Assembly (NCBI RefSeq): GCF_001528665.1
Contig: NZ_BBYJ01000017.1
Span: forward strand, 224,828-288,827
Direction: 5' to 3'
Source: Microtetraspora malaysiensis
GTDB taxonomy: Bacteria > Actinomycetota > Actinomycetes > Streptosporangiales > Streptosporangiaceae
Length of the DNA stretch: 64,000 nt
Shown here piece by piece: positions 41,197-50,010 of the stretch; position 1 is the first letter of the stretch, and every line of letters begins with the position of its first letter. Made by a program: the position numbers and the translations under genes. The notes under the pieces are model-generated. The model worked only from the letters and a program-made list of their open reading frames with translations. It ran no database searches and had not been told where the DNA came from.

Positions 41197-41892
41197 ATGA
41201 CCAAGCTCGCCGTCGTCGAACTGAAGCTGCTGACCCGGGAACCCGGGGCGATCTTCTCGCTGCTGATCCCGCTGTTCATCCTGGTGGTCTTCGGCAGCTC
41301 GATCGAGCCGGGCGACACCGTGCTCCTGCCGATGGCGCTGGCGATCGCCGTGGGGCTCGTGGGCCTGTACATGCTGCCCACCACCATGGCCACCTATCGC
41401 GAGAGAGGCATTCTGCGCAGGCTCTCGACCACGCCGGTACGCCCGGGGAACCTGCTGGTGGTGCAGCTGATCCTGCAGCTCGTCCTCGCGCTGACCGCGT
41501 GCGGACTGCTGCTGGCCGTCGGGGGCACCGTCCTCGGCGCTCACCTGCCCACCGGGGTGCTGCCCGGGGTGCTGACCTTCCTGCTCGGCACGGCGGCGAT
41601 GTTCGCGGTCGGCCTGCTCATCGCGGCCCTCGCTCCGAACGGCCGGGCCGCCAACGGCATCGGCGTCCTGCTGTACTTCCCGATGGCCTACCTCGCCGGA
41701 CTTATGCAGCCGACGGATCAGATGCCCGATATCTTGGCCCGCATTGGGGAGTACACCCCTCTGGGCGCTTTCCGGCAGAGCCTGCGGGACGTCTGGGCGG
41801 GTGGCGCTCCCAGCCCTCTGCTGCTCGGTGTGATGGCCGCATACGCCGTGGTGATCAGCATCGCCGCGGCCAGGTTCTTCCGCTGGGAGTGA
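41197..41892 (+). CDS. ABC-2 type transporter permease
   Basis: This 231-residue permease has six hydrophobic segments and the ABC2_membrane signature around MATYRERGILRRLSTTPVRP, the conserved loop before the third helix. It starts 12 nt after the ATPase, with GGAGAAGAACC upstream of the ATG, and ends 7 nt before a histidine kinase gene. It forms the membrane half of the exporter. Confidence 0.9.
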   Translation: MTKLAVVELKLLTREPGAIFSLLIPLFILVVFGSSIEPGDTVLLPMALAIAVGLVGLYMLPTTMATYRERGILRRLSTTPVRPGNLLVVQLILQLVLALTACGLLLAVGGTVLGAHLPTGVLPGVLTFLLGTAAMFAVGLLIAALAPNGRAANGIGVLLYFPMAYLAGLMQPTDQMPDILARIGEYTPLGAFRQSLRDVWAGGAPSPLLLGVMAAYAVVISIAAARFFRWE

Positions 41893-41899
41893 GTGAGGT

Positions 41900-43063
41900 A
41901 TGACCGGGCGGCTCGACCGATGGGAGCAGCTGCTGGAGCGCCAGATGGCGGCGGCGCCGTACGTCTTGCTGATGATCTCCACGGTGCTCTCCCTGCTCAC
42001 CGACGGCAGGTCGTGGGTCATGCTCGGCCTGGCCGCGCTCGCCGCCGCCTGGATCTGGCTGGTGCCACGAGGCGCGGTCTACGTGGCCGGGCTGGTGGTG
42101 CTGATCGGAGCTCTTTGCACGCAGGGGATGTGGTTCGCGGGCTTCTTCGGCTTCACCGGACACCTCCACTCCTGGCAGTACCTGAAGGGGAAGTGGCGGT
42201 TCGCCGCAGTGACCGCCACGGCGGCGATCAGCGTCGCGACCTACAACGGCGGGTTGCCCGATCCCACCCCGTCCGGAATCCTCACCTATCTGTTCTTCAC
42301 CGGCGCCATCGTGGCCGGGGTCAGCCTGTTCAGCTTCGTCGGTGAGATCACGGCCGAGCGGAGCACCGAACGCAAGCAGATGGTGACGCAGCTCGAGGCG
42401 ACCATGAGCGAGAACGCGGGACTGCACGCCCAGCTGCTGGTCCAGGCCCGCGAGGCGGGCGTTCTCGACGAACGGCAGCGCATGGCGGCGGAGATCCACG
42501 ACACCCTCGCCCAGGGGCTGACCGGCATCATCACCCAGCTCCAGGCGGCGCAGCGGACCGAGGACTGGCGGCGTCATGTGGACAACGCGGTACGGCTGGC
42601 GCGGGAAAGCCTGGCCGAGGCCCGGCGCTCCGTACACGCGGTGGGGCCCGGACAGTTGGAGGCGGCGCCGCTGCACGAGGCACTGAGGGACGTCGTCACC
42701 CAGTGGGGTGAGCTCAACGGGGTACGTGCGGATTTCACCGTCACTGGTACGGTCCGTCCCATGCATCCGGAGGTCGAGGAGACGCTGCTCCGCACCGCGC
42801 AGGAGGCCCTGGCCAACGCGGCCAAGCACGCCGGTGCGTCCCGCGTCGGGCTGACCCTGTCGTACATGGAGGACGTGGTCACCCTGGACGTGCGCGACGA
42901 CGGCGCCGGGTTCGACCCCGAGCGCGTCCGCGACAGCGGCGGCTTCGGCCTGACCTCGATGCGCAAGCGGGTGAGCCGCCTGGCGGGCACGCTGGAGATC
43001 GAGTCGGAACCCGGTGCCGGCACCGCGATCTCCGCGAGCGTTCCGGCGGTGGCACGTGGCTGA
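41900..43063 (+). CDS. Sensor histidine kinase, NarL-pair type
   Basis: This 387-residue kinase has about five membrane helices in residues 1-145, a coiled linker, a HisKA_3 box near residue 200 (DERQRMAAEIHDTLAQGLTG) and an HATPase_c domain (QEALANAAKHAGASRVG, then RDSGGFGLTSMRKRVSRLAG). Its stop overlaps the GTG of the regulator gene. Cotranscription with an ABC exporter is typical of systems that sense envelope-active compounds or antibiotics. Confidence 0.92.
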   Translation: MTGRLDRWEQLLERQMAAAPYVLLMISTVLSLLTDGRSWVMLGLAALAAAWIWLVPRGAVYVAGLVVLIGALCTQGMWFAGFFGFTGHLHSWQYLKGKWRFAAVTATAAISVATYNGGLPDPTPSGILTYLFFTGAIVAGVSLFSFVGEITAERSTERKQMVTQLEATMSENAGLHAQLLVQAREAGVLDERQRMAAEIHDTLAQGLTGIITQLQAAQRTEDWRRHVDNAVRLARESLAEARRSVHAVGPGQLEAAPLHEALRDVVTQWGELNGVRADFTVTGTVRPMHPEVEETLLRTAQEALANAAKHAGASRVGLTLSYMEDVVTLDVRDDGAGFDPERVRDSGGFGLTSMRKRVSRLAGTLEIESEPGAGTAISASVPAVARG

Positions 43064-43697
43064 GACCCCGATCCGGCTGCTGATCGTCGACGACCATCCC
43101 ATCGTCCGGGACGGCATCCGCGGCATGTTCGTCGGCGACCCGGACTTCGAGGTGCTCGGCGAGGCCGGAGACGGCGCCCAGGCCGTCGAACTCGCGCGGG
43201 CGCTGAACCCCGACGTGATCCTCATGGATCTCCGAATGCCCAGGATGGACGGTGTCTCGGCCATCAAAGAACTCGTCAGGCTGGGCATCGCGGCCCGCGT
43301 CCTCATCCTCACCACTTATGACACCGACAGGGACGTCCTGCCCGCCATCGAGGCCGGGGCCACCGGCTACCTCCTCAAGGACACCGGCCGCGACGAGCTC
43401 ATCCGTGCCGTCCGTACGGCGGCGCGGGGTGAAGCCGTGCTGTCCCCGTCGGTCGCCACCCGCCTGCTCGGCCAGGTCCGCGCGCCCGCCGACCCGCTGA
43501 GCGCCCGGGAACTGGAGATCCTCCACCTCATCGCCGAGGGCGCCACCAACCGCGAAGCCGCCGCGCGCCTGTTCATCAGTGAAGCCACCGTGAAGAGCCA
43601 CGTGCTGCACATCTACGCCAAGCTCGGTGTCAACGACCGGGCGGCCGCTGTCGCCGCCGCCTTCCGGCGCGGCCTGCTCACTCTCGACAACGGCTGA
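43056..43697 (+). CDS. NarL/LuxR-family response regulator
   Basis: This 213-residue protein has a receiver domain (DD at 12-13, phosphoacceptor Asp58 in VILMDLRMP, TT switch and Lys in GYLLKDTG) and a LuxR HTH (LSARELEILHLIAEGATNRE then SEATVKSHVLHIYAKLGV). The GTG at 43056 overlaps the kinase by 8 nt; a longer frame from 43014 lies inside the kinase and is not needed. It is the last gene of the ABC/two-component operon. The peptide gene 150 bp downstream is a possible target. Confidence 0.93.
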   Translation: MAETPIRLLIVDDHPIVRDGIRGMFVGDPDFEVLGEAGDGAQAVELARALNPDVILMDLRMPRMDGVSAIKELVRLGIAARVLILTTYDTDRDVLPAIEAGATGYLLKDTGRDELIRAVRTAARGEAVLSPSVATRLLGQVRAPADPLSARELEILHLIAEGATNREAAARLFISEATVKSHVLHIYAKLGVNDRAAAVAAAFRRGLLTLDNG

Positions 43698-43846
43698 CCA
43701 GGACAGTCGCAGGCGACAAAGGTCCTGAGCGTCTTGCGTTCTGCCCGCGCCGAGTACGGCCTAATTTGATCCCTAGATGTCTACATATTTCCGTTGTGCC
43801 GAATTATGCTCGGGCCAGTCCTGAAGTGGATCACACGGAGGTGCTT

Positions 43847-43930
43847 ATGAGGAAGATGACCGTCCGTCGTAAGGGCGCGCTGCGCCTGCTGTCCGGTGCC
43901 CGCCGCCTCTGGATCGAGTGGTGCTGGTAG
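43847..43930 (+). CDS. Short aromatic-tailed peptide (27 aa)
   Basis: A GGAGG sequence at 43837-43841, 5 nt before the ATG, is one of the best ribosome sites in the window. It translates a 27-residue peptide: a strongly basic start MRKMTVRRKGALRLLSG, then ARRLWIEWCW with three Trp and a Cys at the C-terminus, then TAG. There is no signal peptide. Basic leader plus aromatic tail suggests a ribosomal peptide precursor or signal, or a regulatory leader ORF for the TPR gene that follows by 55 bp. The region upstream (43760-43815) is unusually AT-rich and may be its promoter. Confidence 0.6.
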   Translation: MRKMTVRRKGALRLLSGARRLWIEWCW

Positions 43931-43985
43931 TTGCCGGCACGGCGGGCGCTCCCGGGCGCCCGCCCCTGCGGCGATCGGCCCAGCC

Positions 43986-45689
43986 GTGATCGATGTGCCC
44001 GAGGGCTACGACTGCCATCGCGACCACGGGCCGTACGCCGGGGTCGCGGCCTTTCTCGGCCGGATCGCCGCCGACCGTCCCCGTCTGGCGTCCGGTCACA
44101 CGGTCGAGCTGTACGCCATCGCCCCCTGGCTCGACCCCGTGGCACGACCGGCGGCCGAGGAGGAGCCGATCCGGTTCCATCCCGCCCGGCGTACCGCCTG
44201 TCTGGCGTACGGCGCCGCCGAGTTCACAGCGGCCTGGGCGGGCACGCTCCGGCACCCGGTCACGGTGCGGTTCGACCACGTGGCCGACGCCGACGAGACC
44301 ACCCGCGAACTGCTGGACGCGCTGACCCGCCGGATCGGATCGTCCCCGTTGCGCCTGGACCTGCGCGACGGCGGCGCCCGCGAGCCGGTGGCGGCCGACC
44401 CGACGCCGGAGGCGACACGCGCGGCCCTGGGCGACAGCCTGGCCCGCGGCTTCTACCACCACGCGGCCCGCGTCGCCTCGCGCGGGCGCGCCGCGGTGAC
44501 GCCGGAGGGCGACCTGAGGCACTGGTGGGCGTTCACCACCGGCCTGGCCACCGCCTTGGCGGCGCTGGACCGCGCCGCCGAAGCTCTCGACCTCTACCGC
44601 GAGGCGCGCGCCGCCACCGACGACCCGAAGATCACCATGTCGGCCGCGTACGCCACCGCCATGCTGTACGCCAGGCACCTGCCGGCGGCCGAGCAGGACC
44701 CGGCGCGGGCGCGGCACTGGCTGGAACAGGCGCTTCATCTCGCCGCCGGACTGGACGACCCGCGGCAGCGGGTGCTGTCCACCGTCTTCTACGAGCAGGG
44801 CATCGCGCTGCTGGACAGCAGAGCGGGTGAGCCCGCCCGCGCGCTGCGGCTGATCGACGACGGGCTGGCCCGGCTGACGAAGGCGCTCGCCCCCGGCGAG
44901 CGTCCGCAGGACCTGGCTCGGTTACGCCACAACCGGGCGCAGGTGCATCTGGCCCTGGGCGATCCGGAACAGGCCCTGGCCGAGCTCGACACGGTGATCG
45001 CACACGACCCCGCCAACTGTGAGTACTACGTGGACCGGGCCGCTCTGCACCGGGCGGCGGGCCGGCCCCAGGCCGCGATCAAGGACTATGGCACCGCGAT
45101 CCGCCTCGGACCGCACCTGCCCGAGGCGTACTACAACCGGGCCGTGCTCCAGCAGGAGCGGGGCCGGCCGGAGTCGGCGCGTGACGACCTGGAACGCGTA
45201 CTCGCCATCGACCCCGGGCACCTCGACGCCCGGATCGCCCTGGTCAACCTGCACGTGGAGCGCGGCGCGTTCGACGCGGCCGAGGAAGGCGCGCGAGCCG
45301 GGCTGGCACTGGCTCCGCAGGAGCCCGCGCTGCTGTGCACCCTCGGGCTGATCCGCTCGGAGCGCGGCGGCCTCGCCGAAGCCGACGAGCTGCTCACCCG
45401 GGCCCTGGCCGGGGATCCGGAGTTGGTCGAGGCATGGACGAACCGGGCCGCCGTCCGGTTCGAACACGGTGACGTGGCCGCCGCCGTGGCCGACCTGGAC
45501 CGCGCGGTGGCGCTGTCGGCCGCGCCCGTGCCCCGTTACAACCGGGGCACGGCACTGATGCGGTTGGCGCGATGGGACGAGGCCGCCCGCGATTTCGCCG
45601 ACGCGCTCGCCCAGCCCGGCCTGGACCGGGCGCTGCGCCGTGACCTGCGCGCGGCACTGGCCCGCTGTCGTCGTGCCATGGCCGGCTGA
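43986..45689 (+). CDS. TPR protein with degenerate ATPase-like N-terminus
   Basis: This protein of about 567 residues has an N-terminal region of about 150 residues that ends in VRFDHVADADETTRELLDAL and TRRIGSSPLRLDL, resembling the Walker-B part of STAND/MalT-type ATPases but with no P-loop. From about residue 190 it is a series of tetratricopeptide repeats (for example AEALDLYREARAATDDP, PEQALAELDTVIAHDPANC, AYYNRAVLQQERGRPESARD). The GTG at 43986 is the likely start; a GTG at 43896 would overlap the peptide gene. TPR proteins bind peptides or partner proteins, so the adjacent peptide is an obvious candidate ligand. Confidence 0.78.
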   Translation: MIDVPEGYDCHRDHGPYAGVAAFLGRIAADRPRLASGHTVELYAIAPWLDPVARPAAEEEPIRFHPARRTACLAYGAAEFTAAWAGTLRHPVTVRFDHVADADETTRELLDALTRRIGSSPLRLDLRDGGAREPVAADPTPEATRAALGDSLARGFYHHAARVASRGRAAVTPEGDLRHWWAFTTGLATALAALDRAAEALDLYREARAATDDPKITMSAAYATAMLYARHLPAAEQDPARARHWLEQALHLAAGLDDPRQRVLSTVFYEQGIALLDSRAGEPARALRLIDDGLARLTKALAPGERPQDLARLRHNRAQVHLALGDPEQALAELDTVIAHDPANCEYYVDRAALHRAAGRPQAAIKDYGTAIRLGPHLPEAYYNRAVLQQERGRPESARDDLERVLAIDPGHLDARIALVNLHVERGAFDAAEEGARAGLALAPQEPALLCTLGLIRSERGGLAEADELLTRALAGDPELVEAWTNRAAVRFEHGDVAAAVADLDRAVALSAAPVPRYNRGTALMRLARWDEAARDFADALAQPGLDRALRRDLRAALARCRRAMAG

Positions 45690-45756
45690 CTTCCCGCCGG
45701 TACGCCGTGCCGGGGCCGGGCGAGACGTCCGTACGACCTCGCCGGTCGCTCAACGG

Positions 45757-46815
45757 CTAGCGGTCTGAGGTCTCCCGCTCGCGAAGCGGCTGCTCGACGG
45801 CCTCCTGGGCGCGGAGCTTGGTCCGACGGCGTCGGGAGGCCAGAGCCGCGACGACGAGCCCGCAAAGGACGATGAGGGCAAGCAGCACCGCCCAGGGGAT
45901 GGTCCAGGCGTGCGCGGTGCTCTCCACGTCGGCGAGCGGGGCGACCGAGCCCGCCGCGTCGGTGAGCAGCGGCATGAGGGTGACCGTCCCCGTCAGTCTC
46001 AGCGCGGGAACCACTCCGTGTACCGGTACGGAGACCTTCCAGGTGTCGCCCGGGAGCAACTCGGGCGAATCGTCGATGTGCCCCGCGTCCCCGGCCAAGC
46101 GCCCGAAGAGGCCGGACATGGACACCGTCTGCCGAGCGGTGAGGATGGCGTTGCCCGTGTTGTGGATCGTGTACGTGACGGTGGCGTCGCCCTTTCCCAG
46201 GGGGTTGGGCGTGCCCGAGTAGCGTACGCGCAGGTCCTCCACCGAGAGGCTCGGCTTGAGCTCTCCCCCCACGCGCAGGCGGATCCGGATGCCGAGACGC
46301 CGGTCCCCGTCGCTCCCGCCCGCATCGCCGTCCTGCGTCAGCGAGGTGACGATGCCACCCATGTATTCGCCGGGCGCGGCGCTGTCCGGAAGGGCGACGG
46401 TGAACGGCACCTCGACAGACTTGCCGGGCGGGACCGTCACGTCGGACCGGTCCGTGTGGACCCACGCACCCACCCCGGTCGGCTTCGCGTCCCTGGAGGC
46501 CAGATCGATCCGGCCCTGCTCGGTGGTGAACCCGTCAGCGGCGTACACGGCCAGGTGGAGCGGTGTCGTGCCGTGGTTGACGACCACGAGGCCGTCGTCC
46601 AACCGCCCGCCGGGGTCGAGGGTGTAGCGGTAGTTCGCCCGGCCGGACCCGAAGTCGTTGGAGGCCGTCCCGACCGCCCAGGAGACCTCGCCGTCCGCCG
46701 CCGCGGCAGGTGCCGTTCCCACACCGAGGACGCCGAGCACGGCGAGCAGCACCACGACGGTGGCCCGGGCGAGTGATCCGGCTGCTGTGGTCGTACGCGG
46801 GCTGGGCAGGTGCAT
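45757..46815 (-). CDS. DUF916-like cell-surface protein
   Basis: The product of about 352 residues has a signal peptide (through APAAAADG), an outer domain with the DUF916/WxL-associated pattern (ANYRYTLDPGGRLDDGLVVV, LHLAVYAADGFTTEQGRIDL, PGEYMGGIVTSL) and a C-terminal membrane helix (WAVLLALIVLCGLVVAALAS) followed by RRRR. DUF916 domains belong to surface proteins thought to bind peptidoglycan. The ATG at 46815 has AGGA upstream; the longer frame is low-complexity. It is downstream of the secreted phosphatase-like gene on the same strand. Confidence 0.8.
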   Translation of the reverse strand: MHLPSPRTTTAAGSLARATVVVLLAVLGVLGVGTAPAAAADGEVSWAVGTASNDFGSGRANYRYTLDPGGRLDDGLVVVNHGTTPLHLAVYAADGFTTEQGRIDLASRDAKPTGVGAWVHTDRSDVTVPPGKSVEVPFTVALPDSAAPGEYMGGIVTSLTQDGDAGGSDGDRRLGIRIRLRVGGELKPSLSVEDLRVRYSGTPNPLGKGDATVTYTIHNTGNAILTARQTVSMSGLFGRLAGDAGHIDDSPELLPGDTWKVSVPVHGVVPALRLTGTVTLMPLLTDAAGSVAPLADVESTAHAWTIPWAVLLALIVLCGLVVAALASRRRRTKLRAQEAVEQPLRERETSDR

Positions 46816-46978
46816 CTGATGGTCCTCAGGCAGTTCTGGGAGCGGCGGGACGGACGGCATGCGATGGGTGGAGGACCGGTGGTGGGGCGGGCGCCCGAGG
46901 GTGCCCACCCCACGAGGTAGAGCGGGCCGGGTCAGCTCAGCGCGGTGAGCGTGCGGACCCGGCGCCACTCTCGGTCGG

Positions 46979-48508
46979 CTACTGAAGCCAGCCGGAGTCG
47001 GCCGCGGCCGACTTGTTCCCGTTGGCCTTGCCCTCGTTCGTGTGGATCACGACCTTGTCGACGCTGGAGCCGACCCCCGGAGCGGCGTCGGCGCCGTTGT
47101 TCGGGCCGCACCACTTCACCTGGCCGAGCTCCACCGCGGCGTTGGGGGCGGCGCAGGTGCTGCTGCGGACGTTCTCGACGACGAGCTTGTTGCCGCGCAC
47201 CTGGACCCGCACGTAGGTGCGGACGTGCTCCTGGTTCTCGACCGAGTTGGCCCAGTGGCTCTTGGGGTTCAACGGGTCGGGACCGTAGTTCGGGTCCTTG
47301 CTCGGGTCCGGAGCGGTGATGTCGTAGTACTTCGAACCCGACGCGGAGTTCGCCGTCACGTAGATGACGCCGCCCGGGCCCTGGTGCACCTCGGCGGCGC
47401 CGGGCTGCTCGTCCTTGTTCGCCTTCTGGCCGTTCTTGATCACGTAGCTGCGGGAGTAGCTGTGGTCGTGACCCTGCAGGACCAGGTCGACGCCGAGGTT
47501 CGAGAACGCGGTCGGGAAGTCCTGACGGCGCTGCTTGTTGTCGGAGTCGTTGGCGTGGCTGGCCGGCGAGTAGATCGCGTGGTGGTAGATGAGCACCGTG
47601 TGCTTGGCGCCGGCGCCCTGCTCCTTGACGACCTTGGAGATGTAGCCGATGTGCGCGGCGTCGGCGTCGTTGGCGTAGGCGTTGCTGTTGATGTCGATGA
47701 ACAGGACGTTCTTGTACTTGAACCAGTAGTTACCGCCCGACCGGGTCGTCGCGCTGCCGTTGTAGTACGGCGCGGAACGGTCGGTGTTCGGCGTCCAGAA
47801 GTGCTGCTCGTATGCCTTGCCGCCGACGTCGTGGTTACCGATGGTGGCGGCCCACGGGTACTGGCGCAGCTTGGCGGGGGCGAGGAATGCGTCCCACTGC
47901 GACTCGGTGTTGGCGGTCTCGACCTGGTCGCCGCCCGAGACCAGCAGCTCGGCCTTCGGGTTGGCGGCGAGGGCGACATCCAGGGTGTCGAGCCACCCGG
48001 CGCCGTCCTTCGCCGTGTTGCCGGACGAGCCGATCTGCGGGTCGCCGAAGAACAGGAAGTCGAGGTTGTTGCCGTTGAAGTCCTGGGTCGTGAAGGAGTG
48101 CGTCGGGGACCACTGGCCCTCGGCGCCGACACGGTAGGAGTACGAGGTGTTCTGCTTCAGGCCGTCGATCGTGGCGTGGGCGTTGTAGCCGCCGTTGACG
48201 CTGTTGGCGGCGACCGTGGCCGGGAAGCTGACGGCGCTGGCGGGGAACTCGCCCTTGACGAGCTTGGACGTCGGCACGACCTGGACCACCTGCGCGGTGC
48301 CGGTCGAGGAGTACCAGGACACGACGCGCTGCGTTTCGTTGGTGCCCACGCCGAGGACGATGCCGGTGAGCGTCGTGCTGTCGGCCTGGGCCGCGGACGC
48401 CAGGCCGCCGCCGAACACCGCGGTGACACCGATGGCCGCCGCGGTGGCGCCCATGGCCACCCGGCGCAGAACAGAGCCCGAGCCTCGCGGCCCGTTGTCG
48501 AGCTTCAT
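46979..48508 (-). CDS. Secreted purple-acid-phosphatase-like enzyme
   Basis: The 509-residue product has a signal peptide with a twin-Arg-like LRRVAMGATAAAIG, an N-terminal fibronectin-III-like domain of purple acid phosphatases (QRVVSWYSST, then SYSYRVGAEGQWSPTHSF) and a metallophosphoesterase core: FFGDPQIG, SGGDQVETAN, GNHDVGG, YHHAIYSP and LQGHDHSYSR. It should hydrolyse phosphate esters outside the cell. The ATG at 48508 is chosen because it gives the signal peptide. It lies between a HupE/UreJ-like gene and a DUF916-like gene on the same strand. Confidence 0.88.
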   Translation of the reverse strand: MKLDNGPRGSGSVLRRVAMGATAAAIGVTAVFGGGLASAAQADSTTLTGIVLGVGTNETQRVVSWYSSTGTAQVVQVVPTSKLVKGEFPASAVSFPATVAANSVNGGYNAHATIDGLKQNTSYSYRVGAEGQWSPTHSFTTQDFNGNNLDFLFFGDPQIGSSGNTAKDGAGWLDTLDVALAANPKAELLVSGGDQVETANTESQWDAFLAPAKLRQYPWAATIGNHDVGGKAYEQHFWTPNTDRSAPYYNGSATTRSGGNYWFKYKNVLFIDINSNAYANDADAAHIGYISKVVKEQGAGAKHTVLIYHHAIYSPASHANDSDNKQRRQDFPTAFSNLGVDLVLQGHDHSYSRSYVIKNGQKANKDEQPGAAEVHQGPGGVIYVTANSASGSKYYDITAPDPSKDPNYGPDPLNPKSHWANSVENQEHVRTYVRVQVRGNKLVVENVRSSTCAAPNAAVELGQVKWCGPNNGADAAPGVGSSVDKVVIHTNEGKANGNKSAAADSGWLQ

Positions 48509-48624
48509 GTGTTTCCATCCGTTTGGGGGAGTTAGGGAGATTTGCACGCTTTCGAAAAGCCGTGTCGTGGAGGTGAACGTGGGGTGGGCAGGCTGTTGCG
48601 CTTGCCGGAAGTTGTGACGTGATC

Positions 48625-49836
48625 TCAGATTTCGAGAACGCGTTGCACGAACCACACCAGGCCCATCACGGACACACCCGTCGCGATGGCGCCCGTCGCC
48701 CACAGCCCCGCGGCCGGTCGGCGGTGGCGCAGCAGGGCGAGCAGCGGGAAGACGACGATGATGATCGCCAGCTGGACGACCTCGATGCCCACGTTGAAGA
48801 CGAGCAGCGACCACAGAAGCGTCCACGACCAGGCCTGGTCGATCCCCAGGGCCGCGGCGAAGCCGAGACCGTGCACGAGGCCGAAGCAGAAGACCACCGC
48901 GAGCCGGGACCAGCCCGCGCGGTCCAGGGCGAGGTGGCCGTGCCCGACCGTCTCGAGATCTGTGGCGTGCGACCGGCGTCGCCAGATCCGCCACAGATGC
49001 CAGCCCGCCACGACCGAGATCGAGAGGGCGATCACCGGCTCGACGACCGACCCGGGCACCTCCACGAGGCCGAGAGCGGCGAGGACGAAGGTCACCGAGT
49101 GGGCCAGTGTGAAGGTCGTCGCCGCCAGCACGATCTCGCGCAGGCGGCGTGATCCCGCGATGAGCGCCAGCAGGAACAGGATGTGGTCGATTCCGTCGAG
49201 CAGGTGCTCGGCTCCGAGCCGGAAGAACTGCCAGAACCGTTCGATCCAGGACTGCTGCGTGGAGAACGACCGATGCTGAGCGTCGAGGGCGGTGCTTCCG
49301 GACTGCAGGTCGAGGTCGTAGGTGACGATCGTCTTGCTGTCACGTACATAGCCCTCGGAACCCGGGAACAGTCCGCTGCGTACTTCGTGCGCTTCGGCGG
49401 ACTCCGGGCACCGGTAGTCGAGGGCCAGCAGCGCGTACGGGACGCCCTCGCGTCGCCCGATCGTGAAGTCGCCGTCCCGGGCCGGGGCGCACGCGCCACC
49501 TCCGGCCGTGACGCCGAAGCGCTTGGTCACGTACGCGACGACCGAGTCGGCGTGGGTGTTGAGCGCGGCGGCCTGCTCCGCGGCGTCACCGGACTCGAAC
49601 GCCGCGGTGCCAGCTCGGAAGAGCTGATCATTCTTCTCGTTGTCGGCGGCGGAGACGATGAGCAGGTCGTACTCCAGCTGGAGCTCGGTGCGGACGTGCC
49701 CGGCCTCGGTCGAGGTGAGGTCGGCGTACACGGTCGAGGTGAACCCGTGGGCGAGAGCGGGCGCGGCACTGAGCAGGACGGCCACGGCTACGGCGGCGAT
49801 GATGGCACCGGCACGACGCCGTGCGGCGGGGGACAT
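48625..49836 (-). CDS. HupE/UreJ-like membrane protein
   Basis: This 403-residue protein has a signal peptide ending ALAHG, an outer domain of about 190 residues with one Cys pair (GGGACAPARDG, YRCPES), and a C-terminal membrane domain of six to seven helices with the HupE/UreJ signature HLLDGIDHILFLLALI and THTLAHS-like TFTLAHSVTFVLA. Related small proteins move nickel or cobalt; the role of this larger form is unknown. The ATG at 49836 has AAGGAG 4 nt upstream. It is the first gene of a minus-strand operon with the phosphatase-like and DUF916-like genes. Confidence 0.8.
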   Translation of the reverse strand: MSPAARRRAGAIIAAVAVAVLLSAAPALAHGFTSTVYADLTSTEAGHVRTELQLEYDLLIVSAADNEKNDQLFRAGTAAFESGDAAEQAAALNTHADSVVAYVTKRFGVTAGGGACAPARDGDFTIGRREGVPYALLALDYRCPESAEAHEVRSGLFPGSEGYVRDSKTIVTYDLDLQSGSTALDAQHRSFSTQQSWIERFWQFFRLGAEHLLDGIDHILFLLALIAGSRRLREIVLAATTFTLAHSVTFVLAALGLVEVPGSVVEPVIALSISVVAGWHLWRIWRRRSHATDLETVGHGHLALDRAGWSRLAVVFCFGLVHGLGFAAALGIDQAWSWTLLWSLLVFNVGIEVVQLAIIIVVFPLLALLRHRRPAAGLWATGAIATGVSVMGLVWFVQRVLEI

Positions 49837-50010
49837 ATGACTCCTTTTCTGGTTTGGTGTACGAAATCTGCTCGACTCAGATGAACGAGTGGCCTCTCGC
49901 ACGCGAACTCGCGACGAACCAAACCCGGCGGAGGCAGCCTCAGCTCCGAAGGCCGCAAACAATGCGGTAGGAAGTATGCGCACTTCCCGCCATACCGGAG
50001 GACGATCCCT

